Source of the DNA: Anoplolepis gracilipes
Taxonomy: Eukaryota > Arthropoda > Insecta > Hymenoptera > Formicidae
Assembly: GCF_047496725.1 (NCBI RefSeq)
Contig: NC_132986.1
Span: 6,790,501 to 6,854,500 of the forward strand
Reading direction: 5' to 3'
DNA length: 64,000 bases
Positions 25,335 through 36,130 of this stretch are shown one piece after another (positions within the stretch are counted from its first letter, which is position 1; every line of letters starts with the position of its first letter). The notes beneath the pieces were generated by a model. The model did no database searches and was not told the DNA's origin. It saw only the letters and a list, made by a program, of their open reading frames with translations. A program made the position numbers and the translations under genes.

Positions 25335-25906
25335 GCGTCGCGCGACCTGCTTTCCGTAATCGATCAGATCACAGTCGACAGAAGAGAGTCGCATACATTA
25401 AAATTTCCTTTAAATCGCTCGGCATTTTTTTTCTCTTCCAGACAGAAAGGAACTCGCGGAATTTAGCTATCTTGCTGTACGCAAAGAGAGAGGTATGCAG
25501 CCTCGAGGAGTTCACGGAGGAATGACATCGAGATATCGGGCGAAAGCGGAAAGATGACACGAGCGAAGCGACTTCGAGTAATAAATGATCGCGATGAATA
25601 ATAACTCGGTTATTGAAAGAAAATTCTGGCCGATACGCGAGGGCCAGAGTTTTCCAACTCGGAGCATTAGCCTAGTTCTTGGATAAGGCCCTCCCCTTCC
25701 GCCTCTCTTCCGAGGTTCGCCACCTTCTTTCTTCAGTTCTCTCTTCTTCCCGCTCACTATCCGCTTCGCTCTGTGCTCTCTTTATTCCACGAAACCACGT
25801 CCGCATAATGGCTATTCAGATATCGAATCGATTTATTTCCCGAGGGGCTTTCGGAAACTTCGCCCATCCCTGCGGTGAACTTGGAATGGCTATCTTCCTT
25901 CTCTCT

Positions 25907-25912
<6 letters not shown>

Positions 25913-25958
<46 letters not shown>
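25913..25958. repeat. (CT)n microsatellite
   Basis: About 23 CT dinucleotides; ORFs across it are artefacts. Confidence 0.92.
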
Positions 25959-25963
<5 letters not shown>

Positions 25964-26337
25964 CCACCTGTCTCGCTTTCGCGATGCATTTTGAATCACC
26001 CCCGGACTTACCGTAGAGCGTGAAATGTTCATTGGGTCACATTCGTTTCGCGAAACTTTTATCGCCGCGCCGCGTTTTGTCGCACGCTTCTAAATCGACC
26101 GTTAAGGGAAACGAGATAAGTTGCAATTTATGCCCATAGTCAGCGAACTCAATTTTATTTATATCCGTATGCATACGACGACATTACACATATTTCTTTT
26201 CGTAAAAAAATTTAACATGTGTTCTCTCTCTTTTTTGTATTGTAAATTATTTTATCTTTTTGTTATATGAATTATATGATTGAATATATCTTTAGATAAC
26301 TCTGTTAATGTTGATTGTTATTATTCTTAATAATAAC

Positions 26338-26361
26338 ATATATATATATATATATATATAA
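26338..26361. repeat. (AT)n microsatellite
   Basis: About 12 TA dinucleotides. Confidence 0.88.
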
Positions 26362-26520
26362 TGTAAGATGTAAGTTATTGTTAACGATTATAATATAATA
26401 TCACATTAAGATGACGGGAAAGTCAGTTGAACAGAGCTATCAAGCGTTTAAGAGGCATTTCTCAGTTGGAAAATTCAATGTAATCGGACGATAGATGCTG
26501 TGGATAGTCGATTTAATTAC

Positions 26521-26592
26521 ACGGATAAATGGATAGATGGATGGAGAGTTTCATTAGATAGATAAATGGATATGTGGGTAGATTTATATCTA
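26521..26592 (+). repeat. Degenerate GATA/GGAT minisatellite
   Basis: Repeated GGATAAATG, GGATAGATG and AGATAGATAAATGG words. A similar short patch is at 29008-29050. Confidence 0.6.
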
Positions 26593-27210
26593 GTTAGGTC
26601 CATTATCGGAGAGATTCCGGTATAATACGATGAGGACGATTGCTTCTCTACAAATGTGATTAAAATCACATCCAATTAAGAAAGGCGGACGGAAAAGTCG
26701 ATAACCGTTAATAGAAAGACCAAGCGGTTCAATGAAAGATATCACATTTTCATGAAATGTGCTTTACATCTTTTCTTTCTCATAGATAAATTATATTTTT
26801 AACGATATACGATAAAACGAATCGATTGTAAGATTCAAATTGGAGATTCCAGCGCATCATACATATTTTGCATAGACCAACATTTATTTTATTGTTATTC
26901 AGTTATAAATTTAAAGAGCTACCAATAATGTTAAAATATCGTGACACAATATAAAAGATAATTAGCATTTTTAAGGTGTGATATTTTAGTTGAATCTAGT
27001 GAACATACTCGTCTGGCTTCTTGTGGATCAGTCTTATCTTTTTGAAACATGACTAAAGTTCGATCGAGAGAAGTGAAATTTGATAACCGTACTTATCTGA
27101 ACTCACCTATATACACGGCAACGTGAGCGATACTAGGACGCGTACATTAAGTTTCTGCGAAGAATTTACTCGAGAGAATAACTTAAGTACCTTTCCCGAT
27201 GAAGCTCGTC

Positions 27211-27237
27211 ATTAATTGATGACAATCATCAATTAAT
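27211..27237. repeat. Perfect inverted repeat, 12 bp arms
   Basis: Arms ATTAATTGATGA and TCATCAATTAAT are separated by a 3-base CAA loop. The arms contain ATTAATTGAT words like homeodomain binding cores, so it could be a regulatory element rather than an RNA hairpin. That is an inference. Confidence 0.7.
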
Positions 27238-27687
27238 TAATGCTCTTGCCGAAAAGAGTGCACTTTATGTTTCATTTTTTAACATATATTCTTCGAAAAA
27301 TAAATCATTTCCGCGACTACTCGTCAATATTCTCGAAAGAATTTCCGCGAAATTAATTGTCAAATCTGAATACCTAGTTATTAAAATGTGATATGGATAA
27401 TACACGTTGAATACGTAAAATACACAAAAAACTGTTATTAAAAAATATTTAAAATTGATATTTAAAAAATTTAAATAAGAAATGATTAAACAAAGTCTTT
27501 AATTTTAAAATAATTGTCTTTTGCTATTACATATTTTCAAAAATTTTTTATTAAAATTTATGAAAAGTAAAAAATAATAATCTCGTTGGGCTAATAAATT
27601 CCACCTTGGATCTTTAATAAAAAGTAGATAAACTCAACTAATTGTAAGCATATCGCGGAATGAAGTTGTGATGGCAAGTTGTCTGAC

Positions 27688-27821
27688 CTTATTCGGATAT
27701 CCGTTGTATCTCAGCAGTTTCTTGCAGCACTTGCCGCGGTTCTCGTAGTAGAACATCTGCACCATGTCCGTGCGATCGGTCGCACCGCTGACGGTGAACG
27801 GCGCCCTGGATGACGACGGCG

Positions 27822-27852
<31 letters not shown>

Positions 27853-27915
27853 TTGTTGCTGGGTCGACGATTGCCGACGCCCTAATGGCACGCACGGGCA
27901 CCACCCCGAGACCAT
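27688..27915 (-). CDS. First coding exon with polyglutamine tract, unrecognised minus-strand protein
   Basis: The segment has 76 codons from ATG at 27915 to the donor (AATAAG before gtcaga). The peptide runs [18 protein letters not shown], then 13 Gln, then [19 protein letters not shown]. It ends [20 protein letters not shown] and NGYPNK. Codons are strongly C/G-ending (TTC TAC TAC GAG AAC CGC GGC AAG TGC TGC), clearly coding. The start was chosen as the first in-frame ATG after a likely acceptor (TTTTTGGGCCAG) at 27950; its -3 base is G and +4 base is G. An in-frame ATG at 27765 is an alternative start and would drop the Gln tract. The frame is open upstream to a TGA near 28027, so an upstream coding extension is possible. 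The CPC and CC motifs could be palmitoylation or metal-binding sites, but neither can be claimed. Confidence 0.75.
27819..27862 (-). repeat. CAG/CAA trinucleotide repeat coding 13 Gln
   Basis: On the minus strand, thirteen Gln codons mix CAG and CAA. Interruptions by CAA usually make such tracts less prone to slippage. Confidence 0.9.
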
Positions 27916-27922
27916 CACACCG

Positions 27923-27945
27923 ATCGGGCCTGCCACCGGCCCGAT
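27923..27945. repeat. GC-rich inverted repeat upstream of the start codon
   Basis: ATCGGGCC and GGCCCGAT arms with a 7-base spacer. They sit about 8 to 30 bases before the proposed ATG, partly in the proposed 5' untranslated part of the exon. In the mRNA this would form a stable hairpin near the start codon. Confidence 0.65.
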
Positions 27946-30852
27946 TCGTCTGGCCCAAAAAGCGTCGAATCTCTTCGCTTTTTCGTTTTCTCGAAGATCA
28001 CTTTCTCTCGCGAGTAAAGGCAAGTCTCTTCATGGTGTCTCTTTGTCGCCAACTTGTCGCCGCCGAAACTTCGTCTTTAAACTCGCGAGATTTCTCGCTC
28101 GGAGATCCCGTTAAAAATCGGGTAATTTTCGCTGGCAAGATTTTCCTGAAGTTTCGCTAATGCATGTTTAAAGCGTTTACAAGGGAGACAATGCCGCGTA
28201 GTAATGGTGGTGGTGACGATGCTTGTCACGTGGCTCGAATTTGGCAACGATTCTTGTGCTTTTGGCGGTAACCACTCTGAAAATCTGAAAGAAGAAACAA
28301 GCGCAATTACAGAGATAACTGTACAAAATATATGCGGACAGACTTGATTTTTTTTTTTTTTTTAGTTACACTTGTTCGTTTCTGTCTTAGCAGCAAGTTA
28401 CGGTGTATACGTTTTTATATTTAAAAATAAAAATAAAAGATAAATATTAATTATGTCGGTTATGAATTTTAAGAATTAAGCAGAATCTTATAGCTTTGTA
28501 TTTGTATTTACTACATACTATATATATATGTGTACTATGTTATTTTTCTTATTAAAAATTCTTCTTTAAAGCTGATAACTAATGATCTTAATAAGCCTCT
28601 ACTTTTGTCGATCTCTCTTATTTTTATTATAACAAAAGAGAGTGTATTCGCGGTGAGAATTAATTCTGAGACAGGTCAATTTAATCCGCGTTCTCCTTCC
28701 GTGAACATTAAGAAACGTGGCGTAAACGTCAAGCAGAAAGAAAGAGAGAGAAATAAAAAGAGAGAGAGAATCTCGCCAGGATATCCACGCGCAACTACCA
28801 TTCCTTTTACTGTGAATATCGTTTCTGCTTTCAGGATTTTCTAAGAAGCCTGTTTGATTAAATCCGTGTGCGCGTCGCATCGAATTTCGGTCAGATCCAT
28901 TACTGCTCCAAAAAAAGCATGCTGCTCTTCGTAAATCAAGGGCTGTTAGATTTGCCGTTCGATCTCGCGACTTAAATTAACGGTTGCTGCAAAAAGCGGC
29001 AGGTTGATAAATTGGTAGATAGATGGATAGACGCCGCAAATGGATGGATGAATTCTCTCCCGCTATAGATTCCCTAAGGACGCCCTGAGAGATAAATAGA
29101 TATAATTTATTTAGAGAAAGAGAGAGCGAAATGGAAAGAGATACATACAGATACCGGAAAAAGAAATTAAGGCGATATTGAAGATTGACGATAAGACGAA
29201 ACAGAATTACATTAAATAAATAATAATATATACATAAAAATATATTTTTAAATATATGTATAATACTAAAAGAAATAGTAATATTGTGAGAAATATTTGT
29301 AATGAAAATAATAATATTAATATTATTAACATTAATTAAATAATATACTTTTATTGTACTTAAAAATTTGTTTGTAAGATATATATATGTCAAGAATTTT
29401 GATCAATCGTTATTTTAAGCTATAAAGAATTAAGATAATATTAGTAAAAGAAGCTAATTAAACCAATTTTTAAAGTAATAGTACGTTGCATATATAATAC
29501 AATAGTATACAAATTATTCAATTACATAATTTATATGGCGGAGTTATTGGAGATTATCAGTAGGGAGCGTATGTTTTATTTCTTGACAAAACAAGACGCA
29601 ACGCAAACTGACTCAGCGAAGAGATGGCAGAAGGGGATGGGACGGTGAAGCCATAAAAATGAGAAAAACAACACAGGAATTTGCAATTCATGAGAAACGT
29701 CGTCGGCTGTGCGTTAGTCACAGAATGCGCGACCTAATTTAAGAATGGAAAATTTGCGCCGCGTCTTCCCTACTCTTGGGTAATAAACGCGTCGCATACC
29801 GCACAAACATCATTCGACTTACAGAAAATGGAGAGGAAATTTTACCTTCCGTTTCTGCAATAAAAAATCGACAGAAGTTTCATCAAAGAATTAATCTTTT
29901 TAATGGAATCTCTATAGAAATTTTATTTGCTGCTTTATTTCATGTTATTCACAATTTACTGAATTTATATTTTTAAGCCTGTAAATACGTAATACGATTA
30001 GCTTAGAAATATATAAAAAAGAAAGACTTACAATTAGAAAAAAGTGTAAAAGCATAAAGGCCGACAAGAGAAATCTCGTGAAGAAAAATACGACGATATT
30101 TCCGAGTCATCCTGTACTACAGTACGCAGTTGCATTAGCCGGAAAGATTAATTAGAGCATGATTTATACATATATATTTTCGACGAAGGAACGAAGACGC
30201 CCCTTTCGCGTTCTCCAAGACAATGCCAATTGCACTTTGCCCAGGGTGTTTCCGCACAGTTCCCTCATTTCGGATCAGAATCTTGTATGACCTCGTAATA
30301 CGGGTCGCCGAGGTGCTGAGAGAACGCGCGATAAGTTTGCTTTACGGTTGTGCCAGATGATGTCGTGCTATTTAATAAAGCAGAAACTGCGCGAGAGTAG
30401 AAACGGGATCTGTCTTCTGCAGACTTTCACTCGATACACTCGTAAAGAAAAGTAAAGAAAACTCATTGTCAGGGAATGCCTCAATGTTTCAAATGCACGT
30501 AACGAACGAGCTGTGTCTTCAAAAAAATATCCGGTTTGATATTAATCGATCAATTTAATCAATTTATTTTTCTTTCTTTTTTTATACAGCTTCGATAAAA
30601 TCATTACAATAGAACGAACAAAAGATCTCCGATGCATCGTTGAATTTCTCGAATTCAAGAGAGTGTTGAATTGTTAACCAGTATCAGTAAGAGTGCGGGA
30701 AACTCCAGGTGATGAACACTTTACGATTCCCGGGTGTATGGAAGCAAGCTTTTATATTCATGATAATCTGCATCTTGCGTCGTGTAAAATTTAAATCTAT
30801 TAAATAAATGTTTTTATCGCGTAAACATGTATATAATGCACACTTTTATGAG

Positions 30853-30886
<34 letters not shown>

Positions 30887-30888
30887 AT
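30853..30888. repeat. (GA)n microsatellite
   Basis: GA dinucleotides with one AAA interruption. Confidence 0.85.
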
Positions 30889-31345
30889 TTTCGTAGACTT
30901 TTCAAATAGGTTTATGAAGAATGAAATTCGACGAATGTTACGCGAGTGCGTTTCTTTGTAACTTTTTAACTGGTTTCTCTCTCTCTCAGGACCCATTCGT
31001 CCGTTGATGTAACAATTTTTCACTGCGACATTCCCGGCTTAGAGCTGTCTCTCGAGAATTCAACCTGCTCTCGTTTCGTTCCTAGCCGACTGGTCATAGA
31101 TTACTTACTAAAGCAGGGCGTAATCCCAAGTCTTCGTTACGCTAACATAACGCGGTACGTAAAACATGAGAATCATATAACATGGAAAATTAACAGCGCG
31201 AATCAGACATTTGGAATATATTTTATTTTCTTATAAGCATAAGAAATATAAATTTTTAAAAACTTTTAATTAATAGTATAACTATTAAGAACGTTAAAAA
31301 ATTAATAAATATTAAAACTATTAAATATTTTATGATGAAAAATGA

Positions 31346-31348
<3 letters not shown>

Positions 31349-31387
<39 letters not shown>
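31349..31387. repeat. (AT)n microsatellite
   Basis: About 19 TA dinucleotides, followed by a TTTATTTATA-rich stretch to about 31432. Confidence 0.9.
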
Positions 31388-31392
<5 letters not shown>

Positions 31393-34140
31393 AATATATA
31401 TATTTATTTATTTATATATTTATTTATATATACAACAGACAATATTTTGAAAAAACGTAATATTCTATCTATTTAGTATGTATCTAAATCTTCTATCTTT
31501 TTTAAATCATTAATTTTTTAACCTGTCTGATTTATATCTATTTTAATTTATTTTTTCGGTGGTTTAATATTTATTCAAATATTTAGATATAAATGGTCGC
31601 TTCAAATATTTATATACCTACATAAAGTAGTCATAAGTCGATCGCTGTTAGGTGGGGAGCGTTGTGCTCGATCGTAAACTAGTTCGATTGAATAAGTTCG
31701 AGGCAATTCCTTGCCACTGTCGTTGCCGTCACTACGAATTTTCCCTACGGTCCGCAACTTTTCGGAACCGGCTGACTAGTTCGGGCGCAGATTTCTGCAC
31801 GAACGAGCTAAATCGACTCGACCGGTCTCACCGGAATTGCTTCGTTCCGAGACTCGCGGAACCGTCAGTAAAATCAACGACGATGGCATCGATTTTTCGA
31901 CGGCAGGTCGAAGTTTAATTAAATCGCGGCGCCGAACTCTTGCGGACGAGGAGCGACCGCACGTCGAAGAGATGTAAAACCTATAAAAACGTAGATTAAC
32001 CCCTTCGGTACCGACTTACAACGTAACAACAAATCGATGTGGAAATCTTGTAAAAAAAAAACCCGTAGGATTCATTATCGTCTAACGAATGTTCCGGGTA
32101 TTCACGGAGACAATTTCTCACACGTGACAGTGTTAAATGATGCTTAGATTCAACGCGACATTTAAAGTAATAAAATTTCGCAATTTTTAATATGTTAGTA
32201 AAGATTAAATAAATGAAGGTAAAAAACACAGAAGCTATTTATATAAAAAAATATCTTGTTAGAAATATGTTGCTTAAAAAAGTGTTTTAATTAAATCGAC
32301 TTAAAACCACGTAAAATGACAAGCTAAAAAATGATAAAGTACCGTGATTTTTAATTACTCGACAACTCAATAACTTGCACTTAACAGAATAAATTTTTCT
32401 ATATTTAATTTCGGAATTAAAGCGACGATAACGCGCTGTTGCGCGAGAAACAAAAATGCGAAAAAAGATTAAACAACATATGACATTCGCGCGTGTTCTA
32501 GTATTCGAGCATTCGCGAAAAAGTTTGTCAGAATATTTTGCAAGTGTTGTTACGGGTGTGGTCGCTTTTCATGCGTTTTACACGGTATAGAGAACGCGCT
32601 CGTTAAATCTGTCGCCGTTGCCTTTACGCGCATTCCCTTTTGTAAGTTTGCGACATGTAGTTTTATAACAAGCCGCCATCGCGAGTGCAGCCACACGCGT
32701 GCGAGCTCGTTTCCGGACTTTATAAAGCGTCCGCAATAGTTATCACGACAAATAAACAGCGTGAGTCGACGTAGCTTGTGACGCATGGGAAGCTAATGTA
32801 AACTTACGAGAGACGATTGCACACGTGACGTATAACACACGCGTGAAGCACGTGTGCTCAAACGCTCCGAGAAGTTCAACAAGCGTTAGATCCTTTTCTC
32901 TGAACGAAGGAGAACCAGAAGCAAATATATATTTTTAAAATCTATTTTTCCTAATTTAAAAACAAATTGATTAGTATCAATGACATTAGATATTAAGTTT
33001 GTTTACATGGTTAATTAGATTAATTTGTTAAATCGAAGTAATATCGAAGATTAATAATAGTAATCGATCGGCAATTCTTTCAAACACACGAGAATTTGAT
33101 TCAGCTGATGATCACGAAATCGAGTCGACAATGCGCGGTCTCGCCGTGAAAAATAAAGGCGCTTAACTAAGCCGAACGTATCATATGCACCTGCAACATC
33201 CGCGACCGACAGTTTGATGTATGAGACCGCGGCGACGCGCGTGGGCACCACACGAGCAAAAAGTCTCTCCGCTCACCGTAATCCCTCTTCGTTCCCCGAG
33301 AAATCTCATTACGGAAAAGTTTGAAGGAAGGCTCTGCGCCGCATCGCGGGTGGATGGAGATTCATCCTCCAACGTACGCGAGTCTACAGCGCGTGGAAAT
33401 TGCGAGTACAGAAGGAGAGAATGAGAGAATAGTCTTGTAGCCATTGTCGGAGATAACTTCCCGCGATATCTTCAACAGGACTGAGGTGAATTTAAACTTG
33501 TTGCGGCACTGAGTTATAACATGAATGAGAAGAAAAGATCCCTCTTTTTGTATTAAATTAAAAATTTTTCAATTGATAATAATTCATTCATATCTTTTTA
33601 GAATATTTCTTCTTAATGCAAGATATACGAATTTGTTACGGCTTTAAATAATACTATGAATAAGTTTCTTTTCTCTTCACATACACGCATTGAAAGATAG
33701 AAATATAATTAAAGAATACAATAAAGATACATGCAATTAAAAATGTAAGAATTTTCATATAAAAGACATAAATATACCTAAATAAGAAAAGCAAGATATA
33801 CATACAAAAATATAATTAATTTATATAAAATCTTCAAAAGACATTTATAAATATTCTTTGAAATCACTCGTATTCAATTATAACACATCAGTAAGTTGAG
33901 TCTTAATAAAGAAAGAAATCCAGGCATGAATAAATTTTAAAATATAGTAAAAAGAGTAAAATATGAATTTCTTGTAATTATTCCGAAAGATAATAATAAA
34001 CATTTCTAACAGGTTAATTGAAATTATTTATTATTAATAAATTAATATATCTATTTTTGGAAAATGAAAACATTTCTAAATCATAGTGTTTGATCTATTT
34101 TATTTCTTAAATAATAAATGATAGAATTGCGAAAACATAC

Positions 34141-34774
34141 CTACGTTGAGTAGATTCACGATCGATTGAAAATCCTGTGAATGAGATCTCCTTCTTCACT
34201 TTGACTTATATCGAAGCTGCTTTGGCTCCGAAGGCAGGAAAGCCGACCAGCGCGCACACACCGTACGTGTAACTAGAGTCGCCGGATATTACATCCCGAA
34301 TTTCCGACGTTCTTAATCCTCCTCCCGCGCGCTCGGGACATCCTCTCCTCCATCTATCTCAGAAAGGATCGCGAAGCATTTTCTTGAAGGAGGATGAACG
34401 AAGAGTTATCGGATAACTGCACGAGTAGGATGAGACGAGAGGGTGAAAAGAGGACGGCGGGAGGAGAAGAGCGAAGAGAGACTCTCTATTATTCGACGCG
34501 GTAGGACTAGCTCGTCCCTTCGTGGAGGACGAGATTGAGCGACAGGAGCCGGAAGAAAAGGGAGCCGCGCGCACTACACCGGATGAGAGTGACGTGGGGG
34601 ATCGCGTGTTTCGGTCGACGTGCGGACACGAACTAAAGCTCTCGACGGACGGACGGTCGCTCGTCGTCGCGTCGCGTCGCGTCGCGTCGCGTCGACTCGC
34701 GCGACGGCGAGAAGCGGCGGCGGCGGCGCTTCCTCTTCCCTCGTGGTCCTCGCCCGTACGGCGCAGGGCTGACT
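34141..34774 (-). other. Probable non-coding first exon of the minus-strand gene
   Basis: A strong donor on the minus strand, CAACGTAG before gtatgt, closes a GC- and CpG-rich stretch. Open frames here are Arg- and Ser-rich and have no good ATG continuing in frame into the next exon, so it is best read as 5' untranslated sequence. The 5' end is a guess: the minus strand has TCAGTC, an initiator-like word, at 34776-34771. The link to the exon at 27.9 kb is inferred from strand, order and lack of another candidate. Confidence 0.35.
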
Positions 34775-34960
34775 GAGGGTGGCAGCGACGCCGAGCGTCG
34801 CGACGCGCCACCGAAACGACCCTTCGGGCCTGCGTTCATCCCCTGCGTGTGTGCCCGAGTTGCGCCGATCCCGCATTTCTGAAACTCTTCGCCGGGAAAT
34901 TGTTGTCCGTGACGATAATCACTTACTTAGGGAAAGAATCGCGATGATTCCACGAAAGAG
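34500..34960 (-). promoter_or_regulatory. CpG-dense promoter-like region
   Basis: This is the most CpG-dense block in the window, with TCGCG, CGGCG and GACGG words. An initiator-like TCAGTC on the minus strand is followed by GGACC about 26 bases downstream, close to but not at the standard downstream promoter element position. No TATA box is evident. It may serve both directions. Confidence 0.35.
34666..34694. repeat. (GTCGC)n short tandem repeat
   Basis: About five to six GTCGC units in the CpG-rich block, followed shortly by a GGC repeat (about 34714-34728). Confidence 0.85.
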
Positions 34961-35520
34961 CGGTCATAGATTATGGAATATTACAAGCCGAGTAGAAAAT
35001 ATTAAATATTCCATTGAAAAATTAAAGAAGATAGAAAATGTTCTGTTAATTTTTTATATTTATTACATATAAAATAAAAGATATATAAATATATATCTTT
35101 TAATCATATAAATATAATTATAAAATATAATAATCTTTTAGAAGAAAAAAAGATTATTATATGCACTTATATAATAATATATCATTTTTCTCTTTTACTT
35201 GAGCAGATATTTATCGCCTGATATAATATGTATTTTAAAGCTAATTTTCGTCTTCAAATTTATTAAAGAGTATTGTGTATAAATAGATAAATAAAAAAAT
35301 AGAAAATTTAATTAAATAATTTTATGTATTTATTTATAAATACAATATTTTATAATTATATATTTTACTTTATAGAGATACATATGTAATATCATTCTAC
35401 TTTTAATTAATTTTATTATTGTGAGTTTTTAATTAATTATTACATAAGTATAAATTATAAACTGCTGATTTAGCTGGTAATTTTCATCAGCTCGTAATTT
35501 TATTAATTTAATATTGTACT

Positions 35521-36130
35521 TTTTGATCAATTTCAATTTTATATTCTTTAACCCAGAACCGTTTAATCCCTTTTAAAAGAGAAAAATTTAAACTCTTTGA
35601 GACGTATGAATATATATTAGAAGAATTTTTGGCACACTTTTAAGGAATATAAATCTCTTTTAGAATTTTCATATTGAAAATCAAAAGTATCTTTTATATA
35701 TAATCGTAAATATGAATTAATTGAATAATCAGAAAAATTATTGGAGTAATGCGAAAGAGTCGATAAATATGAGTTTCCAATTTAAAATTCCGTCGTTATA
35801 ACGTCATATAAATGTCGTATCATTTTGATCAATATCAATTTTATATTCTTTAACCCAGAACCGTTTAATCTCTTTTAAAAGAGAAAAATTTAAACTGTTT
35901 GAGACATATGAATATATATTAGAAGAATTTTTGGCACACTTTTAAGGAATATAAATCTTTTTCAGAATTTTCATATTTAGAATCAAAAGTATCTTTTTAT
36001 ATATAATCATAAATATGAATTAATTGAATAATTAGAAAAATTATTGGAGTAATGCGAAAGAGTCGATAAATATGAGTTTCCAATTTAAAATTCCGTCGTT
36101 ATAACGTCATATAAATGTCGTATCATTTTG
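35521..36130 (+). repeat. Tandem duplication, two copies of about 302 bp
   Basis: Copy one is 35521-35822, and copy two is about 35823-36125 with a few further matching bases to 36130. Matching landmarks are TTTAACCCAGAACCGTTTAA (35549 and 35851 region), TTTTTGGCACACTTTTAAGG and TGCGAAAGAGTCGATAAATA. Only a few substitutions and single-base indels separate the copies, so the duplication is recent. The unit is AT-rich and has no coding potential. Confidence 0.9.

Larger units (their letters stand above)
7204..27687 (-). other. Large second intron of the minus-strand gene, about 20.5 kb
   Basis: The intron runs from the donor gtcaga at 27687 to the acceptor GCAG at 7204. It is AT-rich with GC-richer islands, for example at 7600-8000, 8450-9060, 10400-10960, 12760-13120, 14700-15900, 16300-17380, 21120-22160 and 25100-26140. 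Those islands hold many short ORFs in several frames at once. Only the candidates listed separately (11768, 21274 and 25179) have any extra support. Microsatellites are numerous. No transposase or RNA gene was seen. Confidence 0.5.
27950..34140 (-). other. First intron of the minus-strand gene
   Basis: This sequence lies between the donor gtatgt at 34140 and the acceptor GGGCCAG at 27950. It is AT-rich, with GA (30853-30888) and AT (31349-31387) microsatellites, a poly(T) near 28350 and CpG-richer islands (30080-30480, 31620-32000, 32400-32920, 33060-33500). The islands contain only short overlapping ORFs, and I see no further gene. Confidence 0.45.
299..34774 (-). other. Split gene model, minus strand, unrecognised protein
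   Basis: The gene model has a non-coding exon (34141 to about 34774), then coding segments 27915-27688, 7203-7085, 2903-2810 and 466-299. Segment lengths 228, 119, 94 and 168 sum to 609, giving 202 residues plus TAG. Exit and entry phases agree at each junction: 0/0, 2/2 and 0/0. Introns are about 6.2, 20.5, 4.2 and 2.3 kb. The predicted protein starts Cys-, Gln- and Ser-rich and has a basic Cys patch ([11 protein letters not shown]). A Trp-rich middle follows, then a C-terminal half rich in alternating hydrophobic residues that suggests beta strands. I could not assign a family. No signal peptide or clear membrane span is visible. The exon chain is inferred from sequence only, with no transcript support. 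Confidence 0.6.

Noticed and set aside
34359..34876. Arg- and Ser-rich ORFs on both strands of the CpG block
   Set aside because: They arise from GTCGC and GGC repeats and CpG density. They are better explained as promoter and untranslated first exon.
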